In this document: positions 41,743 through 50,923 of the stretch, piece by piece | How the letters are laid out: each line of letters begins with the position of its first letter | Numbering within the stretch: position 1 is the first letter of the stretch | Origin: Nitrospirota bacterium | Lineage (GTDB): Bacteria; Nitrospirota_A; Leptospirillia; Leptospirillales; Leptospirillaceae | Direction: 5' to 3' | Length of the DNA: 64,000 bases | Assembly (NCBI GenBank): GCA_021844275.1 | Contig: JAKBTR010000050.1 | Span: 1-64,000 of the forward strand | Made by a program: the position numbers and the translations under genes | Notes under the pieces: model-generated | Databases searched by the model: none | The model's input: the letters and a program-made list of their open reading frames with translations, nothing else | Told to the model about the DNA's origin: nothing

Positions 41743-43920
41743 TCATTCTTTCCGGATTTCCATGACGGGACGAACGATACCGTCTTCCTGACGATCGACG
41801 AAAACATTGGCTCTGCCCCCTGTGGGTCCGGTCAGGCGGATGCCTTCTATATGAAGCGAAGAAAGGGATGGTCCGAGAATCGGACGACCCATTCTTGGAT
41901 GTCCCGACTGAAAACTCAATCCACTCATGGTTTCCAGAACCATCAGGAGAGAGGTCACGCTCCATGCCTGGGGAGAGCAGGACGTGGGATACGCAAAAGG
42001 ACCCTCCCCGTTTTTTCGGTCGAATCCACAATAAAGTTCAGGGGGACGCTGATCACGAAAAAACCGGAGTCCGTCCAGAAATCCTTCGCAGAGATTTTCC
42101 ATCTCGAACGAAAGACGATGGCGAGCCAGCCCGCTCAGAATCAGGGCGTTGTCATGGGGCCAGACAGAACCGTTGTGGTAGGAGACCGGATCGTAACGCA
42201 GTTCCGATTTCCCGATCGTCCGAATTCCCCACCCCGAGAACAGATTGTCGGAAAGAAGGTTTTTGGCCACTTCCCGAGCCATGGGGGCTGTCGGAAGATC
42301 GGACAGGAGGACGTGGCCGGCGTTCGAACTGTGCACCTTGCAGGCTTCCCCGTCTCCGTCCAGGGCCAAGGCGAAAGTCCTCAGCCGGGGCACCCAAAAA
42401 GCGGACAAGAAGGATTTTTTTAACCGGAGAGCCATCTGCCCCGTCTTTTCCGAGAATCGCCCATGACCCAAACGTTCTCCCAGATGGGAAAAAGCCGTAA
42501 GGGCATAGTGGAGATAGGACTGGACCTCGCAGAGCGCAACAGGATGAGCTGCCAGACGTCCGTCCGCATGAAAGACCGAATCTCCCGAGTCCTTCCATCC
42601 CTGCTGGATCAACCCGCCGTCCATATCTCCCCGATAGACCAGAAATCCGGTTTCCGGATCCATCCCGTACCGTTCTATCCACGAAAAGGCCCGTTCTATG
42701 ACGGGCCACAATTTCTCGAGAAACGGGTAATCGCCCGTGCGCTCGACGTAACGGGCAGCAAGCATCAAATAAAGGGGGGTGCTGTCGACGCTTCCGTAAT
42801 AGAGCCCGAAAGGAACTTCTCCCGTTCCGGCCATCTCTCCGGTTCGCATTTCGTGAACGATCTTTCCGGGTTCGGCGGCGCGCTTGGGGTCCAGAACCCG
42901 GGCCTGAAGGCGTCCGAGAAAAAGAAGAATGGTCCGGGACAGCTCCGGCACAGCCCACAACGTGGACAGTCCGGTAATCAGGGCATCCCGTCCGAAGACT
43001 GTCGAAAACCATGGCAGTCCGGCATACGGGATGAGGCCTTCCCGGACCGGCGTGCACAAAACCCGGAGATCTTCGACCGCTTGACGACAACATCGGTCCA
43101 GGAAGGGATCCGAAGACCGGATCTTGGGCCAGAATGCGGAAAAATCCTCCGTTTCGCGCTGTCGTCTGGCAATCACTCCCTCTATGTCCGGCACTTTCTT
43201 TATGGAGCCGGACATGGAGATTCGCGTCCGGCCACGAATCTCCCGGAAGCGCGTCCGGACAAAAAAGGTGGCATTTTCCTCCGGGCCCAGATCCAGAGTC
43301 CACGACCATCCGGACCTGTCCGCCTTTCCTTCCGCCGGTGCGATGAGTCGAACGGATGTTTCCCGCATAAGCCCGTCGGCCCCCTGGTAACGGTAAAGAG
43401 AGAGGCCCGGATCGGGCATGAGCCATTCGATGACGCGGGGAGCAGGAGCTTCACGAGGCATCCCCCGGATCTCGAACAGATCCGTGAAATCTGCCCCGAC
43501 CAGCCACTCCATCGGAACGGTCACCGGGTGGGGACTCCGATTTTCCACGCTGCATTTTTCCGAAAATCCGTCGGCCTCCAGCACTCTCGTCTGCGACATC
43601 GACAATCGAAGTACCTGGCCGTATCGCTCCCCAGGGGCCTGGAACGTCAGGATGGGCATGATCCGGTGAATCTTTTCGAAATGGGGATTTTTCCTCCCCT
43701 GTGCCCAGAGGGGAACAGGCTGGATTCCGAACAGACGGACGGACCATCGGGAGAGATAGCGCATACCGTGCCAAAAAAATCCGTGATAGGAGATTCGTTC
43801 GGATTCGACGTCACCCGATGGGGGCCAGATGGCAAAATGGTCGTCCGCCTTGAAAATGGAATCCGTTGCGTCCAGGACGAGCAGGGGATGAATTTCGTAG
43901 GGGTGGGTGCGGCGGTCCAA
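41743..43920 (-). CDS. Glycogen-debranching enzyme (amylo-alpha-1,6-glucosidase)
   Basis: 725 residues. An N-terminal beta-sandwich domain typical of bacterial debranching enzymes (HPLLVLDATDSIFKADDHF, YHGFFWHGMRYLSRWSVRLFG) is followed by an (alpha/alpha)6 catalytic domain with AGLPWFSTVFGRDALITGLS and YDPVSYHNGSVWPHDNALI, which carries the acidic residues. It removes alpha-1,6 branches from glycogen. No other glycogen genes are in the window. Divergent from the yicC operon. Confidence 0.88.
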   Translation of the reverse strand: MDRRTHPYEIHPLLVLDATDSIFKADDHFAIWPPSGDVESERISYHGFFWHGMRYLSRWSVRLFGIQPVPLWAQGRKNPHFEKIHRIMPILTFQAPGERYGQVLRLSMSQTRVLEADGFSEKCSVENRSPHPVTVPMEWLVGADFTDLFEIRGMPREAPAPRVIEWLMPDPGLSLYRYQGADGLMRETSVRLIAPAEGKADRSGWSWTLDLGPEENATFFVRTRFREIRGRTRISMSGSIKKVPDIEGVIARRQRETEDFSAFWPKIRSSDPFLDRCCRQAVEDLRVLCTPVREGLIPYAGLPWFSTVFGRDALITGLSTLWAVPELSRTILLFLGRLQARVLDPKRAAEPGKIVHEMRTGEMAGTGEVPFGLYYGSVDSTPLYLMLAARYVERTGDYPFLEKLWPVIERAFSWIERYGMDPETGFLVYRGDMDGGLIQQGWKDSGDSVFHADGRLAAHPVALCEVQSYLHYALTAFSHLGERLGHGRFSEKTGQMALRLKKSFLSAFWVPRLRTFALALDGDGEACKVHSSNAGHVLLSDLPTAPMAREVAKNLLSDNLFSGWGIRTIGKSELRYDPVSYHNGSVWPHDNALILSGLARHRLSFEMENLCEGFLDGLRFFRDQRPPELYCGFDRKNGEGPFAYPTSCSPQAWSVTSLLMVLETMSGLSFQSGHPRMGRPILGPSLSSLHIEGIRLTGPTGGRANVFVDRQEDGIVRPVMEIRKE

Positions 43921-43990
43921 TGAGACTCCTTCCGATGCCAGATGTCGATGTCATTGTTTTCTTCGGGGGTTTCCCTTCCGGACCCGATCT

Positions 43991-44019
43991 TTGAACTTTT
44001 TTCCCAAAAAAGATAGAAT
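43991..44019 (+). promoter_or_regulatory. Promoter of the yicC-remA-gmk-rpoZ-coaBC operon
   Basis: TTGAAC at 43991-43996, exactly 17 bases, then TAGAAT at 44014-44019. Start about 44026; the leader to the yicC ATG is ~106 bases. Confidence 0.62.
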
Positions 44020-44131
44020 GGCGGGACGCAAAAAAATACGGAGCAAGGCCTGGTCAAATCCGGATCCAGAGCGGCTTGAACGAGCCCCGGACAGTAGGGT
44101 GTGGTCCGACCCCCCAACATTCAGGACGCGG

Positions 44132-45013
44132 ATGATCGCCACCAAAAAATTGAACAGCATGACCGGATTCGGGGAACACAGCACCCTTCCACCTTTTGAA
44201 GGGTACCGCATTACCGCCAAATCACTCAACCACCGGAACCTTGAAGTTCAGACAACATTGCCGCGGGAGTGGGATCACCTCGATCTTGCGATCCGAAAAC
44301 TTGTCTCGCAGGAGATCCAGCGGGGACGCATAGAGATCACCGTCATCCGGACGGAAAGCCCGTCCAGGAACGGAGGGTGGCTACCAAAAGCCCTGGATGC
44401 CTATACCGATCTCGTCCGTCTCCAGGAACTTCTTGGACTTTCCGAGCCGGTTCGGCTCGAGCACATCCTGATGCATCTTTCACACGAAAGAACCCCCCTG
44501 TCGTCTCCCGTAGAGCCCAAAGCCGGGATCGACGCCGTTTCCGCCGCGCTGGAATCCCTTTTGAAAAGCCGGAAGGAGGAGGGCGATTCCCTGTCACAGG
44601 TGATAGACGGGTTGTTGAAGGACGTCGAAAACAGCGTCCACCGGATTGAAATCCAGAGACCCAGATCCGTGGAAGCGGCGCGGTCCAGCTTTCGAAAAAA
44701 GATGAAAGACATGCTCCTGGACGTCCAGCAACCGGAGACAGACCGCCGTATTGAAGAAGAGGCCCTTTTCTACCTGTCAAAAAAAGACAACGAAGAGGAG
44801 TGGCAACGATTCCGGATTCACCTGACCCGTTTCAGGCAGGACCTTGCGGAGGGAGGGGTGATCGGAAAATCTCTGGACTTTCTCCTCCAGGAAATGCAGA
44901 GGGAAATCAATACTTTCATCACCAAGGAAGCGCAACCCGAAGTTTTTCAGCCAGCCATGGAAATACGCAATACATTGACAAGATTAAAGGATCAAATTCA
45001 GAATGTCGAGTAA
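44132..45013 (+). CDS. yicC: YicC family protein
   Basis: 293 residues from the ATG at 44132 (AGGA five bases before); the internal MTGFGEHST at 44159 is the family N-terminus. Family stretches are AKSLNHRNLEVQTTLP, RIHLTRFRQDLAEGG and IGKSLDFLLQEMQREINTF. YicC proteins are RNases involved in small-RNA decay in E. coli. It overlaps remA by 11 bases. Confidence 0.92.
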   Translation: MIATKKLNSMTGFGEHSTLPPFEGYRITAKSLNHRNLEVQTTLPREWDHLDLAIRKLVSQEIQRGRIEITVIRTESPSRNGGWLPKALDAYTDLVRLQELLGLSEPVRLEHILMHLSHERTPLSSPVEPKAGIDAVSAALESLLKSRKEEGDSLSQVIDGLLKDVENSVHRIEIQRPRSVEAARSSFRKKMKDMLLDVQQPETDRRIEEEALFYLSKKDNEEEWQRFRIHLTRFRQDLAEGGVIGKSLDFLLQEMQREINTFITKEAQPEVFQPAMEIRNTLTRLKDQIQNVE

Positions 45014-45287
45014 GTATCACGGATTTGTCAATATAGGATTGGGCAATCTCGTTTCCCTTGAACATATCATCAGCGTCGTGGGTGTCAATTCTGCTCCCGT
45101 CCGCAGAATGAAAGACGCAGCTCAGGAAAACAAACTTCTGATCGATGCATCCGAAGGCCGCAGAACCCGATCCGTCATCATCATGGACAGCGGTCACGTG
45201 ATTTTGTCTGCGCTTCAACCGGAAACACTCGCGGCACGACTCAACAACTGGGATGAAGAACTGGCGTCGGAAGGAGATCCCGATTGA
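45003..45287 (+). CDS. remA: RemA/DUF370 family protein
   Basis: 94 residues: FVNIGLGNLVSLEHIISVV, SAPVRRMKDAA, LIDASEGRRTRSVIIMDSGHVILSALQPETLA. This is the RemA fold, a ring-forming DNA-binding protein that activates matrix genes in Bacillus. In Gram-negative bacteria the gene usually lies between yicC and gmk, as here. Its role in this organism is unknown. Confidence 0.9.
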   Translation: MSSKYHGFVNIGLGNLVSLEHIISVVGVNSAPVRRMKDAAQENKLLIDASEGRRTRSVIIMDSGHVILSALQPETLAARLNNWDEELASEGDPD

Positions 45288-45347
45288 CTTTCCTGACACG
45301 TAACATCTCCCCGGGAAGCCTTTTCCACTCTTGATGGAGACTCGTCC

Positions 45348-46079
45348 ATGACTGTACCAGGAGGGAACCCCGGCCGGCATCCGGATCCGGCCCCGTCTCC
45401 GACGATTTACGGGAAAAGGCTTTACGCTCCTCTCCTGTTCGTAGTCTCGGCACCGTCCGGTGCGGGAAAAACATCTCTTTGCAAGGAAATTGCGCGAAAG
45501 ACTTCCTGGATACACTATTCCGTCTCCTACACGACGCGAACGCCCAGACCGGGCGAGGAGAACGGCATCGACTACAGCTTCGTGACCAAGGGCCAATTCC
45601 GGGAAATGCAAGAAAACAATCATTTTATCGAATCAGCCGAAGTCTACGGAAACTTCTACGGAACATCTCTCCGGACCATCGAGGAATCTTTCGACAAGGG
45701 GCAGGACGTTCTTGTCGATATCGACATCCAGGGCGCCCGGAAAATCCGACAGAGCGGCGTCGCCAACACCTCTATCTACATTCTTCCTCCTTCTTACGCG
45801 GTCCTTCAGGAAAGGCTTGCCCTTCGCGGGCAGGATTCTCCCGAAACCGTCCGGAAGCGTCTCGAACGTGTCCGCCAGGAAATCTACGCCTACGACGAAT
45901 ACGACTACCTGATTTTCAACGTGGATTTTCAACAGGCGGTCAACGATCTTCAATCGATCATCGTTTCGGAGCATCTGAGAAGACAAAGACTGTCTTCCTT
46001 CGTCAAAGACCATTACATCGACCAATTTTCCGGTGAGACAATCCAGTCGCACCCTTTTTCCCTCAGGGAGGCACCATGA
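45348..46079 (+). CDS. gmk: Guanylate kinase
   Basis: 243 residues; the P-loop is V-S-A-P-S-G-A-G-K-T-S near residue 33-43. TTRTPRPGEENGIDYSFV, VYGNFYGTS and LVDIDIQGARKI are GMP-kinase motifs. It phosphorylates GMP to GDP. A ~28-residue N-terminal extension precedes the usual start, so a downstream start is possible. The end overlaps rpoZ. Confidence 0.94.
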   Translation: MTVPGGNPGRHPDPAPSPTIYGKRLYAPLLFVVSAPSGAGKTSLCKEIARKTSWIHYSVSYTTRTPRPGEENGIDYSFVTKGQFREMQENNHFIESAEVYGNFYGTSLRTIEESFDKGQDVLVDIDIQGARKIRQSGVANTSIYILPPSYAVLQERLALRGQDSPETVRKRLERVRQEIYAYDEYDYLIFNVDFQQAVNDLQSIIVSEHLRRQRLSSFVKDHYIDQFSGETIQSHPFSLREAP

Positions 46080-46483
46080 ACGATCTCGTCACTCGCCCCA
46101 TTGAAGTTACCCCGGACATCATCGACAGCCGTTACCGCCTGGTCATCACTGCCGCGAAAAGAGCCCGGCAGTTGATGGAAGGTTCTCCCGTCAAGGTCGA
46201 CAAACGATACCTGAAAGAAACGACGACCGCTCTTCAGGAAATCCTGGAAAAAAAAATCCCCATTTTGACAGGCGAGGATGCAATCCGGGTGGAGGCCAAC
46301 CGAAGAGAAAAACTTCGCGAACGGGTCCGGTCCGAGGAGCGTTTTTCCTATTCCCGGGGATATGCACTGGAGACCTCGGACGCTATCCATGCGGAAGTCA
46401 TGACCTACCACCATCCGGAGGAAGGTTCCGCCCAGCCGGTGGATGGCGAGCACGACACCGAGGACACTGACGTCGAGGACTGA
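46076..46483 (+). CDS. rpoZ: RNA polymerase omega subunit
   Basis: 135 residues. YRLVITAAKRARQLMEG and the K-x-T-x-A-L-Q-E-I motif identify omega, which assists polymerase assembly. The C-terminus (beyond residue 75) is longer and acidic (EDTEDTDVED end). The start overlaps the gmk stop, the end is 7 bases before coaBC. Confidence 0.9.
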   Translation: MNDLVTRPIEVTPDIIDSRYRLVITAAKRARQLMEGSPVKVDKRYLKETTTALQEILEKKIPILTGEDAIRVEANRREKLRERVRSEERFSYSRGYALETSDAIHAEVMTYHHPEEGSAQPVDGEHDTEDTDVED

Positions 46484-46490
46484 CCAGCCC

Positions 46491-47708
46491 ATGTCCAAAC
46501 GGATCCTTCTGGGTGTTACCGGAAGTATCGCGGCCTACAAATCCCTCGAACTCATACGACTCCTCCGACAGGATGGCCACGACATCCAGGTGGTGGCGAC
46601 GAAAAACGCGTTGCGTTTTCTTCCCACTCTGACCGCAGAAGTTTTTACCGGCCATCCTGTTTATTCCGACCTGTTTGATCCCTCCTGTTCCGTCCGGCAT
46701 ATCGATCTGGCCCAGGAGTGCGACGGCATTCTCGTCGCTCCCGCCTCGGCAAATTTTTTGGCGAAAATGTCCCTCGGACTGGCGGACGATCTTCTCTCGA
46801 CCCTCTGTCTGGCCTCAACCTGTCCCGTCCTCGTCGCTCCGGCCATGGAAGAACACATGTATCTTCATCCGGCCATCCAGGAACATCGAAAGATCCTGGC
46901 GGTGCGGGGAGTCTATGAGATCCTCCCGGAAAACGGGCCCCTCGCTTCCGGCAAGGAAGGCCTCGGCCGCCTCGCCTCGGCGGAAGCGATTCGAAACGCT
47001 CTGGCGACCTGCCTGTCCCGGACCGGACGATGGGCGGGGATTCGGGTGCTTGTTTCCGCAGGCCCCACCTTCGAACCGATAGACCCGGTTCGATTCATCG
47101 GCAATCGCTCTTCGGGAAAAATGGGTTATGCACTGGCGGAGGCCTGCGCACAGAGGGGGGCTCACGTCACTCTCGTTTCGGGGCCGACATCCTTGCACCC
47201 GCCCCCCGGCGTAGAACTGAAACACATTGTCACGGCTGAAGATCTTGCCATTTCCATGAACCGGGCATTTCCGGAACACGATATCTGTTTCATGGCAGCT
47301 GCCGTTTCCGACTATCGGCTTGACCGTCCTCACAGCAAAAAAAGAAAGAAGGACGGAAATTCCTGGACACTCACCCTGGAAGAAAACGCCGACATTCTGG
47401 CGAGCCTTTCCGGATTGAAGACACCAGGACAGTTCCTCGTGGGTTTTGCCGCCGAATCGGATCTGGATCATAAGAAGCTGCTCGACAAACTCCGGAAAAA
47501 GGGAGCGGACATGCTTCTGGCCAATGACATCAGCCAGCCGGGCATCGGTTTTTCTTCCGACGAAAACGAGATCACGGTAATACGTCCGGACGGTTCCTGT
47601 CTTTTGACGGGAAAACATCCGAAAAAGGTCCTTGCGGACAAGATCCTCGACGAGGTCGAAAAAGTCTGGCGATTTCCCTCTCGCCCTTTTTCCGGGACCG
47701 TTCGATAG
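46491..47708 (+). CDS. coaBC: Phosphopantothenoylcysteine synthetase/decarboxylase
   Basis: 405 residues from the ATG at 46491. The N-terminal CoaC flavoprotein half shows RILLGVTGSIAAYKSLEL, ASANFLAKMSLGLADDL and PAMEEHMYLHPAIQ. The C-terminal CoaB half has VSAGPTFEPIDPVRFIGNRS and ANDISQPGIGF. It makes 4'-phosphopantetheine in CoA synthesis. Last gene of the operon. Confidence 0.95.
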   Translation: MSKRILLGVTGSIAAYKSLELIRLLRQDGHDIQVVATKNALRFLPTLTAEVFTGHPVYSDLFDPSCSVRHIDLAQECDGILVAPASANFLAKMSLGLADDLLSTLCLASTCPVLVAPAMEEHMYLHPAIQEHRKILAVRGVYEILPENGPLASGKEGLGRLASAEAIRNALATCLSRTGRWAGIRVLVSAGPTFEPIDPVRFIGNRSSGKMGYALAEACAQRGAHVTLVSGPTSLHPPPGVELKHIVTAEDLAISMNRAFPEHDICFMAAAVSDYRLDRPHSKKRKKDGNSWTLTLEENADILASLSGLKTPGQFLVGFAAESDLDHKKLLDKLRKKGADMLLANDISQPGIGFSSDENEITVIRPDGSCLLTGKHPKKVLADKILDEVEKVWRFPSRPFSGTVR

Positions 47709-47768
47709 CCGGCGCGTCTCAACGGGATGAACATCCTTCGGGCAAGCATCCCCCGAGCCGGTGCATTC

Positions 47769-47797
47769 TTGCAAATTGCGCCCCCACTTGTTAGGAT
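47769..47797 (+). promoter_or_regulatory. Promoter before the TPR/roadblock-aroQ-efp-acc genes
   Basis: TTGCAA at 47769-47774, 17 bases, TAGGAT at 47792-47797. Expected start near 47804, about 83 bases before the first gene. Confidence 0.5.
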
Positions 47798-47886
47798 ACG
47801 GTCGTTTCCGCATCTGATCTTGGCTGGACGGTTGTGCCCGGAAGGGCGTCTTTCGACCGTCTCCGGAATCCATCCCCGGGAACCCG

Positions 47887-49314
47887 ATGACACCAGAAGA
47901 AATTGTGGCTCTCGAGGAGCGTCTAGAGGGCAATCCAAAAAGCCGTTCCTTCCTCCAGCTCGCGGAGGCCTATCTCGAATCCGGAGCTGTCGAGAAAGCC
48001 CTCCCTCTCCTGAACAAGGGCGTCGAGTACTACCCGTATTACCTGGCGGCCCGCATCACCCTTGGACAGGTCCAGAAATCACAGGGGCTTCTCGATGATG
48101 CCCTCCGGAATTTCGAATTTGTGACACGAACCATTCCCGACAATCTTGTCGCCCAAAAAAACCTGGCGGACATCTATTTTCGGAAAGGCGACCGGGAAAA
48201 AGCATTCGACGCTCTGAAAATGGCTCTTTCCCTTTCTCCAGGGGATCCGGATCTCCTCGACCTGGAAAACCGGCTCAAGGACGCTTCGTCCGGCCCTGCT
48301 TCCGTCGAACCGCCCACAGGAACGTCCCCTGAACCTCCGTTGCCTCCTGACGGGACGCAGGAACCGATCGCCATAACGGACGAGCCGATTGTGGATTCCG
48401 AAGAGCCCATCCTGGATCTGGAACCTGAACCGACCGCCGAAACCGTGTCGGACTCTCCCGACCCCGTGATCGAGACCTTCGGCTCCGAACCGAGTGAAGG
48501 AGAAGGGATGACCGAAGACGTTCCTGCGGAACCCCCTACGGAACCGTTAGAGAATGAGGAACTTCCAGACGACGACGAACTCTTGCGGATGATTCCCCGG
48601 ACGGAAACCATGGGGGACCTCTTCATGTCCCAAAAGCGGTTTCCTCAAGCGGAGAAGATTTATGATTCCCTTCTAGCGGAAAATCCGGAAGACCCCCGCC
48701 TTCTCCGCAAGCGGGAATCCGCCCGGAAACATCTTCCGCTCGCACCGGAAGACATTCCGGCCAGCGAGAAAGAGAGCGGAGCGATCCTGGAAAAACCGTT
48801 CGGTCAGGACTCTCCACTCTCTCCTGAACAGACGCCGCTGCCCGTCTCCCCGATTGAACAGAAACCGGAAATCCCGGAAAGAGAAGAGCCGGTCACCCAA
48901 AAGTCTCCGGCGGTCTCTCCGGATCTCAAGACCCCGCAGCCCCTCCCCTCCATCGAGGATGACAGGTTGATCGCACTTCTGAAAGAACGTCTTCACCGCG
49001 ATCTGATCGGCGTCATCGTTGCATCGGAAAACGGTCTTGCGCTGACCGGACAATCCGGAGAAGAAAACAGCGACGTTCTCGCGGCTGAAGGTATCGAACT
49101 TCTTCGCCAGCTTGAAGACCTCGCCTTTGCACTTGGCCAGGGAACGCCGATCGACGGATTTGTATGGCTGGAGAACAGCATTCTGTATTTTCTCAACAGA
49201 CCCGGTAAAGGCGGTTTGTTCCTTTGGCTTAACGCCCATGCAAACATCGGGCGCTGTCGTCTGGTCATCCGTCAGGAGACGGGTCTTTCCCCGGGTAACG
49301 GAACATCCCGATGA
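47887..49314 (+). CDS. TPR protein with C-terminal roadblock/LC7-like domain
   Basis: 475 residues. Three TPR-like pairs (about residues 15-120; for example FLQLAEAYLESGAVEKALPLL) are followed by a long, acidic, Pro/Glu-rich linker (about 125-230), another TPR-like pair (DLFMSQKRFPQAEKIY near 240), a second Pro-rich linker, and from about residue 360 a roadblock-like domain (LIGVIVASENGLALTG, then LEDLAFALGQGTPIDG). Roadblock domains in bacteria often act with small GTPases such as MglA; none is in the window. The stop overlaps aroQ. Confidence 0.65.
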   Translation: MTPEEIVALEERLEGNPKSRSFLQLAEAYLESGAVEKALPLLNKGVEYYPYYLAARITLGQVQKSQGLLDDALRNFEFVTRTIPDNLVAQKNLADIYFRKGDREKAFDALKMALSLSPGDPDLLDLENRLKDASSGPASVEPPTGTSPEPPLPPDGTQEPIAITDEPIVDSEEPILDLEPEPTAETVSDSPDPVIETFGSEPSEGEGMTEDVPAEPPTEPLENEELPDDDELLRMIPRTETMGDLFMSQKRFPQAEKIYDSLLAENPEDPRLLRKRESARKHLPLAPEDIPASEKESGAILEKPFGQDSPLSPEQTPLPVSPIEQKPEIPEREEPVTQKSPAVSPDLKTPQPLPSIEDDRLIALLKERLHRDLIGVIVASENGLALTGQSGEENSDVLAAEGIELLRQLEDLAFALGQGTPIDGFVWLENSILYFLNRPGKGGLFLWLNAHANIGRCRLVIRQETGLSPGNGTSR

Positions 49315-49772
49315 TCGCCCGGATTCTGGTTCTGAACGGCCCCAACCTGAATCGCCTTGGAAAAAGGGAGCCTTCCGTATATGGCCAGGTCACACTCGAA
49401 AAGATCGAAAATGGCATACGAACCCTCGCGGCGGAACTCTCCGTCGAAGTTGATTTTTTTCAGAGCAATCATGAAGGGGCCCTGATCGACCGCATCCACC
49501 TGGCAACCGACAAGGGGGTGGACGGTTTTCTCGTAAACCCGGGCGCCTTGACTCACACCAGCATCGCCTTGCGGGATGCTCTCCTGTCCGCCGGAAAACC
49601 TTTCGTGGAAGTGCATATATCCAACACATACGCGCGGGAACCCTACCGGCACGAAAGTTTCCTCAGCGATGTGTCGTCAGGGGTCCTGGTCGGATTTGGC
49701 ACTTTCGGGTATCAGCTGGCCTTGCGAGGCCTGACAGAAACCATTCGGAAAAAACAAGAAGAGTCCGTCTGA
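49311..49772 (+). CDS. aroQ: Type II 3-dehydroquinate dehydratase
   Basis: 153 residues. Signature N-terminus LVLNGPNLNRLGKREPSVYG with the catalytic Arg and Tyr, then FQSNHEGALIDRIH (Asn-His-Glu), NPGALTHTSIALRDAL, and VEVHISN. It removes water from 3-dehydroquinate in the shikimate pathway. It is followed by efp at 56 bases. Confidence 0.96.
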   Translation: MIARILVLNGPNLNRLGKREPSVYGQVTLEKIENGIRTLAAELSVEVDFFQSNHEGALIDRIHLATDKGVDGFLVNPGALTHTSIALRDALLSAGKPFVEVHISNTYAREPYRHESFLSDVSSGVLVGFGTFGYQLALRGLTETIRKKQEESV

Positions 49773-49828
49773 CCGTCCCCCTGCCGGATCGTCTGGACGG
49801 ACGAAAAAATTTCATCACAGGAGCATGA

Positions 49829-50404
49829 ATGGGAGTCCTCGTCACAAACGAATTCAGAAACGGAGCCCGGCTGGAGATGGACGGAGAACCGTACATCATC
49901 GTCGAGTTCCAGCACGTCAAGCCGGGCAAGGGGGGAGCCTTTGTCCGGACACGCCTCAAGAGCCTCAAGAACGGCAACGTCATCGACCGGACCTTCCGTT
50001 CCGGCGAGAAGTTCGACGAACCGGACATCGAAGAAAAGAACATGCAATACCTCTATGCCGAAGGTTCCGACTACGTCTTCATGGATACGGAAAACTACGA
50101 GCAGCTCTCCTTGTCAAAAGCCGAGCTGGGCGACAGGATCCTTTACCTGAAGGAACAAATGGTCGCCAATATTCTTTACTACAAGGGAAAAGCTATCGCA
50201 GTAGACCTTCCGCTCTTCGTGGAACTCCAGATCGCCGAAACAGACCCGGCCCGAAAGGGAGACATGGCCTCCGGAGGCTCCAAGCCGGCAAAGCTTGAGA
50301 CCGGAGCGATCGTCAAGGTTCCGTTCCATCTTCAGGAAGGAGACATCATCAAGGTCGACACCCGAACGGGAGACTATATCGAACGCGTGAAGGCCTCCTC
50401 ATGA
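49829..50404 (+). CDS. efp: Elongation factor P
   Basis: 191 residues, three beta-barrel domains. The tip lysine K34 lies in V-K-P-G-K-G-G-A-F, where some bacteria attach beta-lysine or rhamnose-type groups (rhamnose on Arg). It rescues ribosomes at polyproline. AGGAGC precedes the ATG. Confidence 0.95.
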   Translation: MGVLVTNEFRNGARLEMDGEPYIIVEFQHVKPGKGGAFVRTRLKSLKNGNVIDRTFRSGEKFDEPDIEEKNMQYLYAEGSDYVFMDTENYEQLSLSKAELGDRILYLKEQMVANILYYKGKAIAVDLPLFVELQIAETDPARKGDMASGGSKPAKLETGAIVKVPFHLQEGDIIKVDTRTGDYIERVKASS

Positions 50405-50450
50405 CGGTTTCCTTCCGTCTTGAACTCAGACAGGATCGGAGGTCTGTCCG

Positions 50451-50918
50451 GTGACAAACGAGGAAATCAGGGCTCTTCTGAATCTCTTGCAATCCACCAA
50501 TGTCACCCTATTCGAGCTGGAACAGGAAGGCGTCCGCATCAAGATTCAGAAGTCCCCTCTTTCGGTTGGCGATACCCTGCGCCTTCCTTCAATACGTTCG
50601 ATGGGAGGAGAGGTTCCGGATTCGGCAACAAACGTTCCTCTGCAGTCGGCACCGACGCCAAGAGCGAACACCCGAACGATCACGGCCCCGATCGTGGGAA
50701 CATTTTACCGTTCTCCTTCTCCCGAAGCGGCAGCTTATGTTGAAATCGGCTCTGTCGTACAAAAAGGCCAGATCCTTTGCATCATCGAAGCCATGAAACT
50801 CATGAACGAAATCGAGTCGGAGTTTGACGGCACAGTCAAGGCCATCTTTATGGAAAACGGCCAGTCCGTCGAATACGGTATGCCGCTGATCGAGATCGAA
50901 ATCGGTCCGGAAGCCTGA
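50451..50918 (+). CDS. accB: Biotin carboxyl carrier protein of acetyl-CoA carboxylase
   Basis: 155 residues from a GTG with GGAGG upstream. A helical N-terminus and a Thr/Pro linker lead to the biotinyl domain with E-A-M-K-L-M-N (biotin on K116). It ties biotin made by the bio genes in this window to fatty-acid synthesis. Six bases precede accC. Confidence 0.95.
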   Translation: MTNEEIRALLNLLQSTNVTLFELEQEGVRIKIQKSPLSVGDTLRLPSIRSMGGEVPDSATNVPLQSAPTPRANTRTITAPIVGTFYRSPSPEAAAYVEIGSVVQKGQILCIIEAMKLMNEIESEFDGTVKAIFMENGQSVEYGMPLIEIEIGPEA

Positions 50919-50923
50919 ACCCC

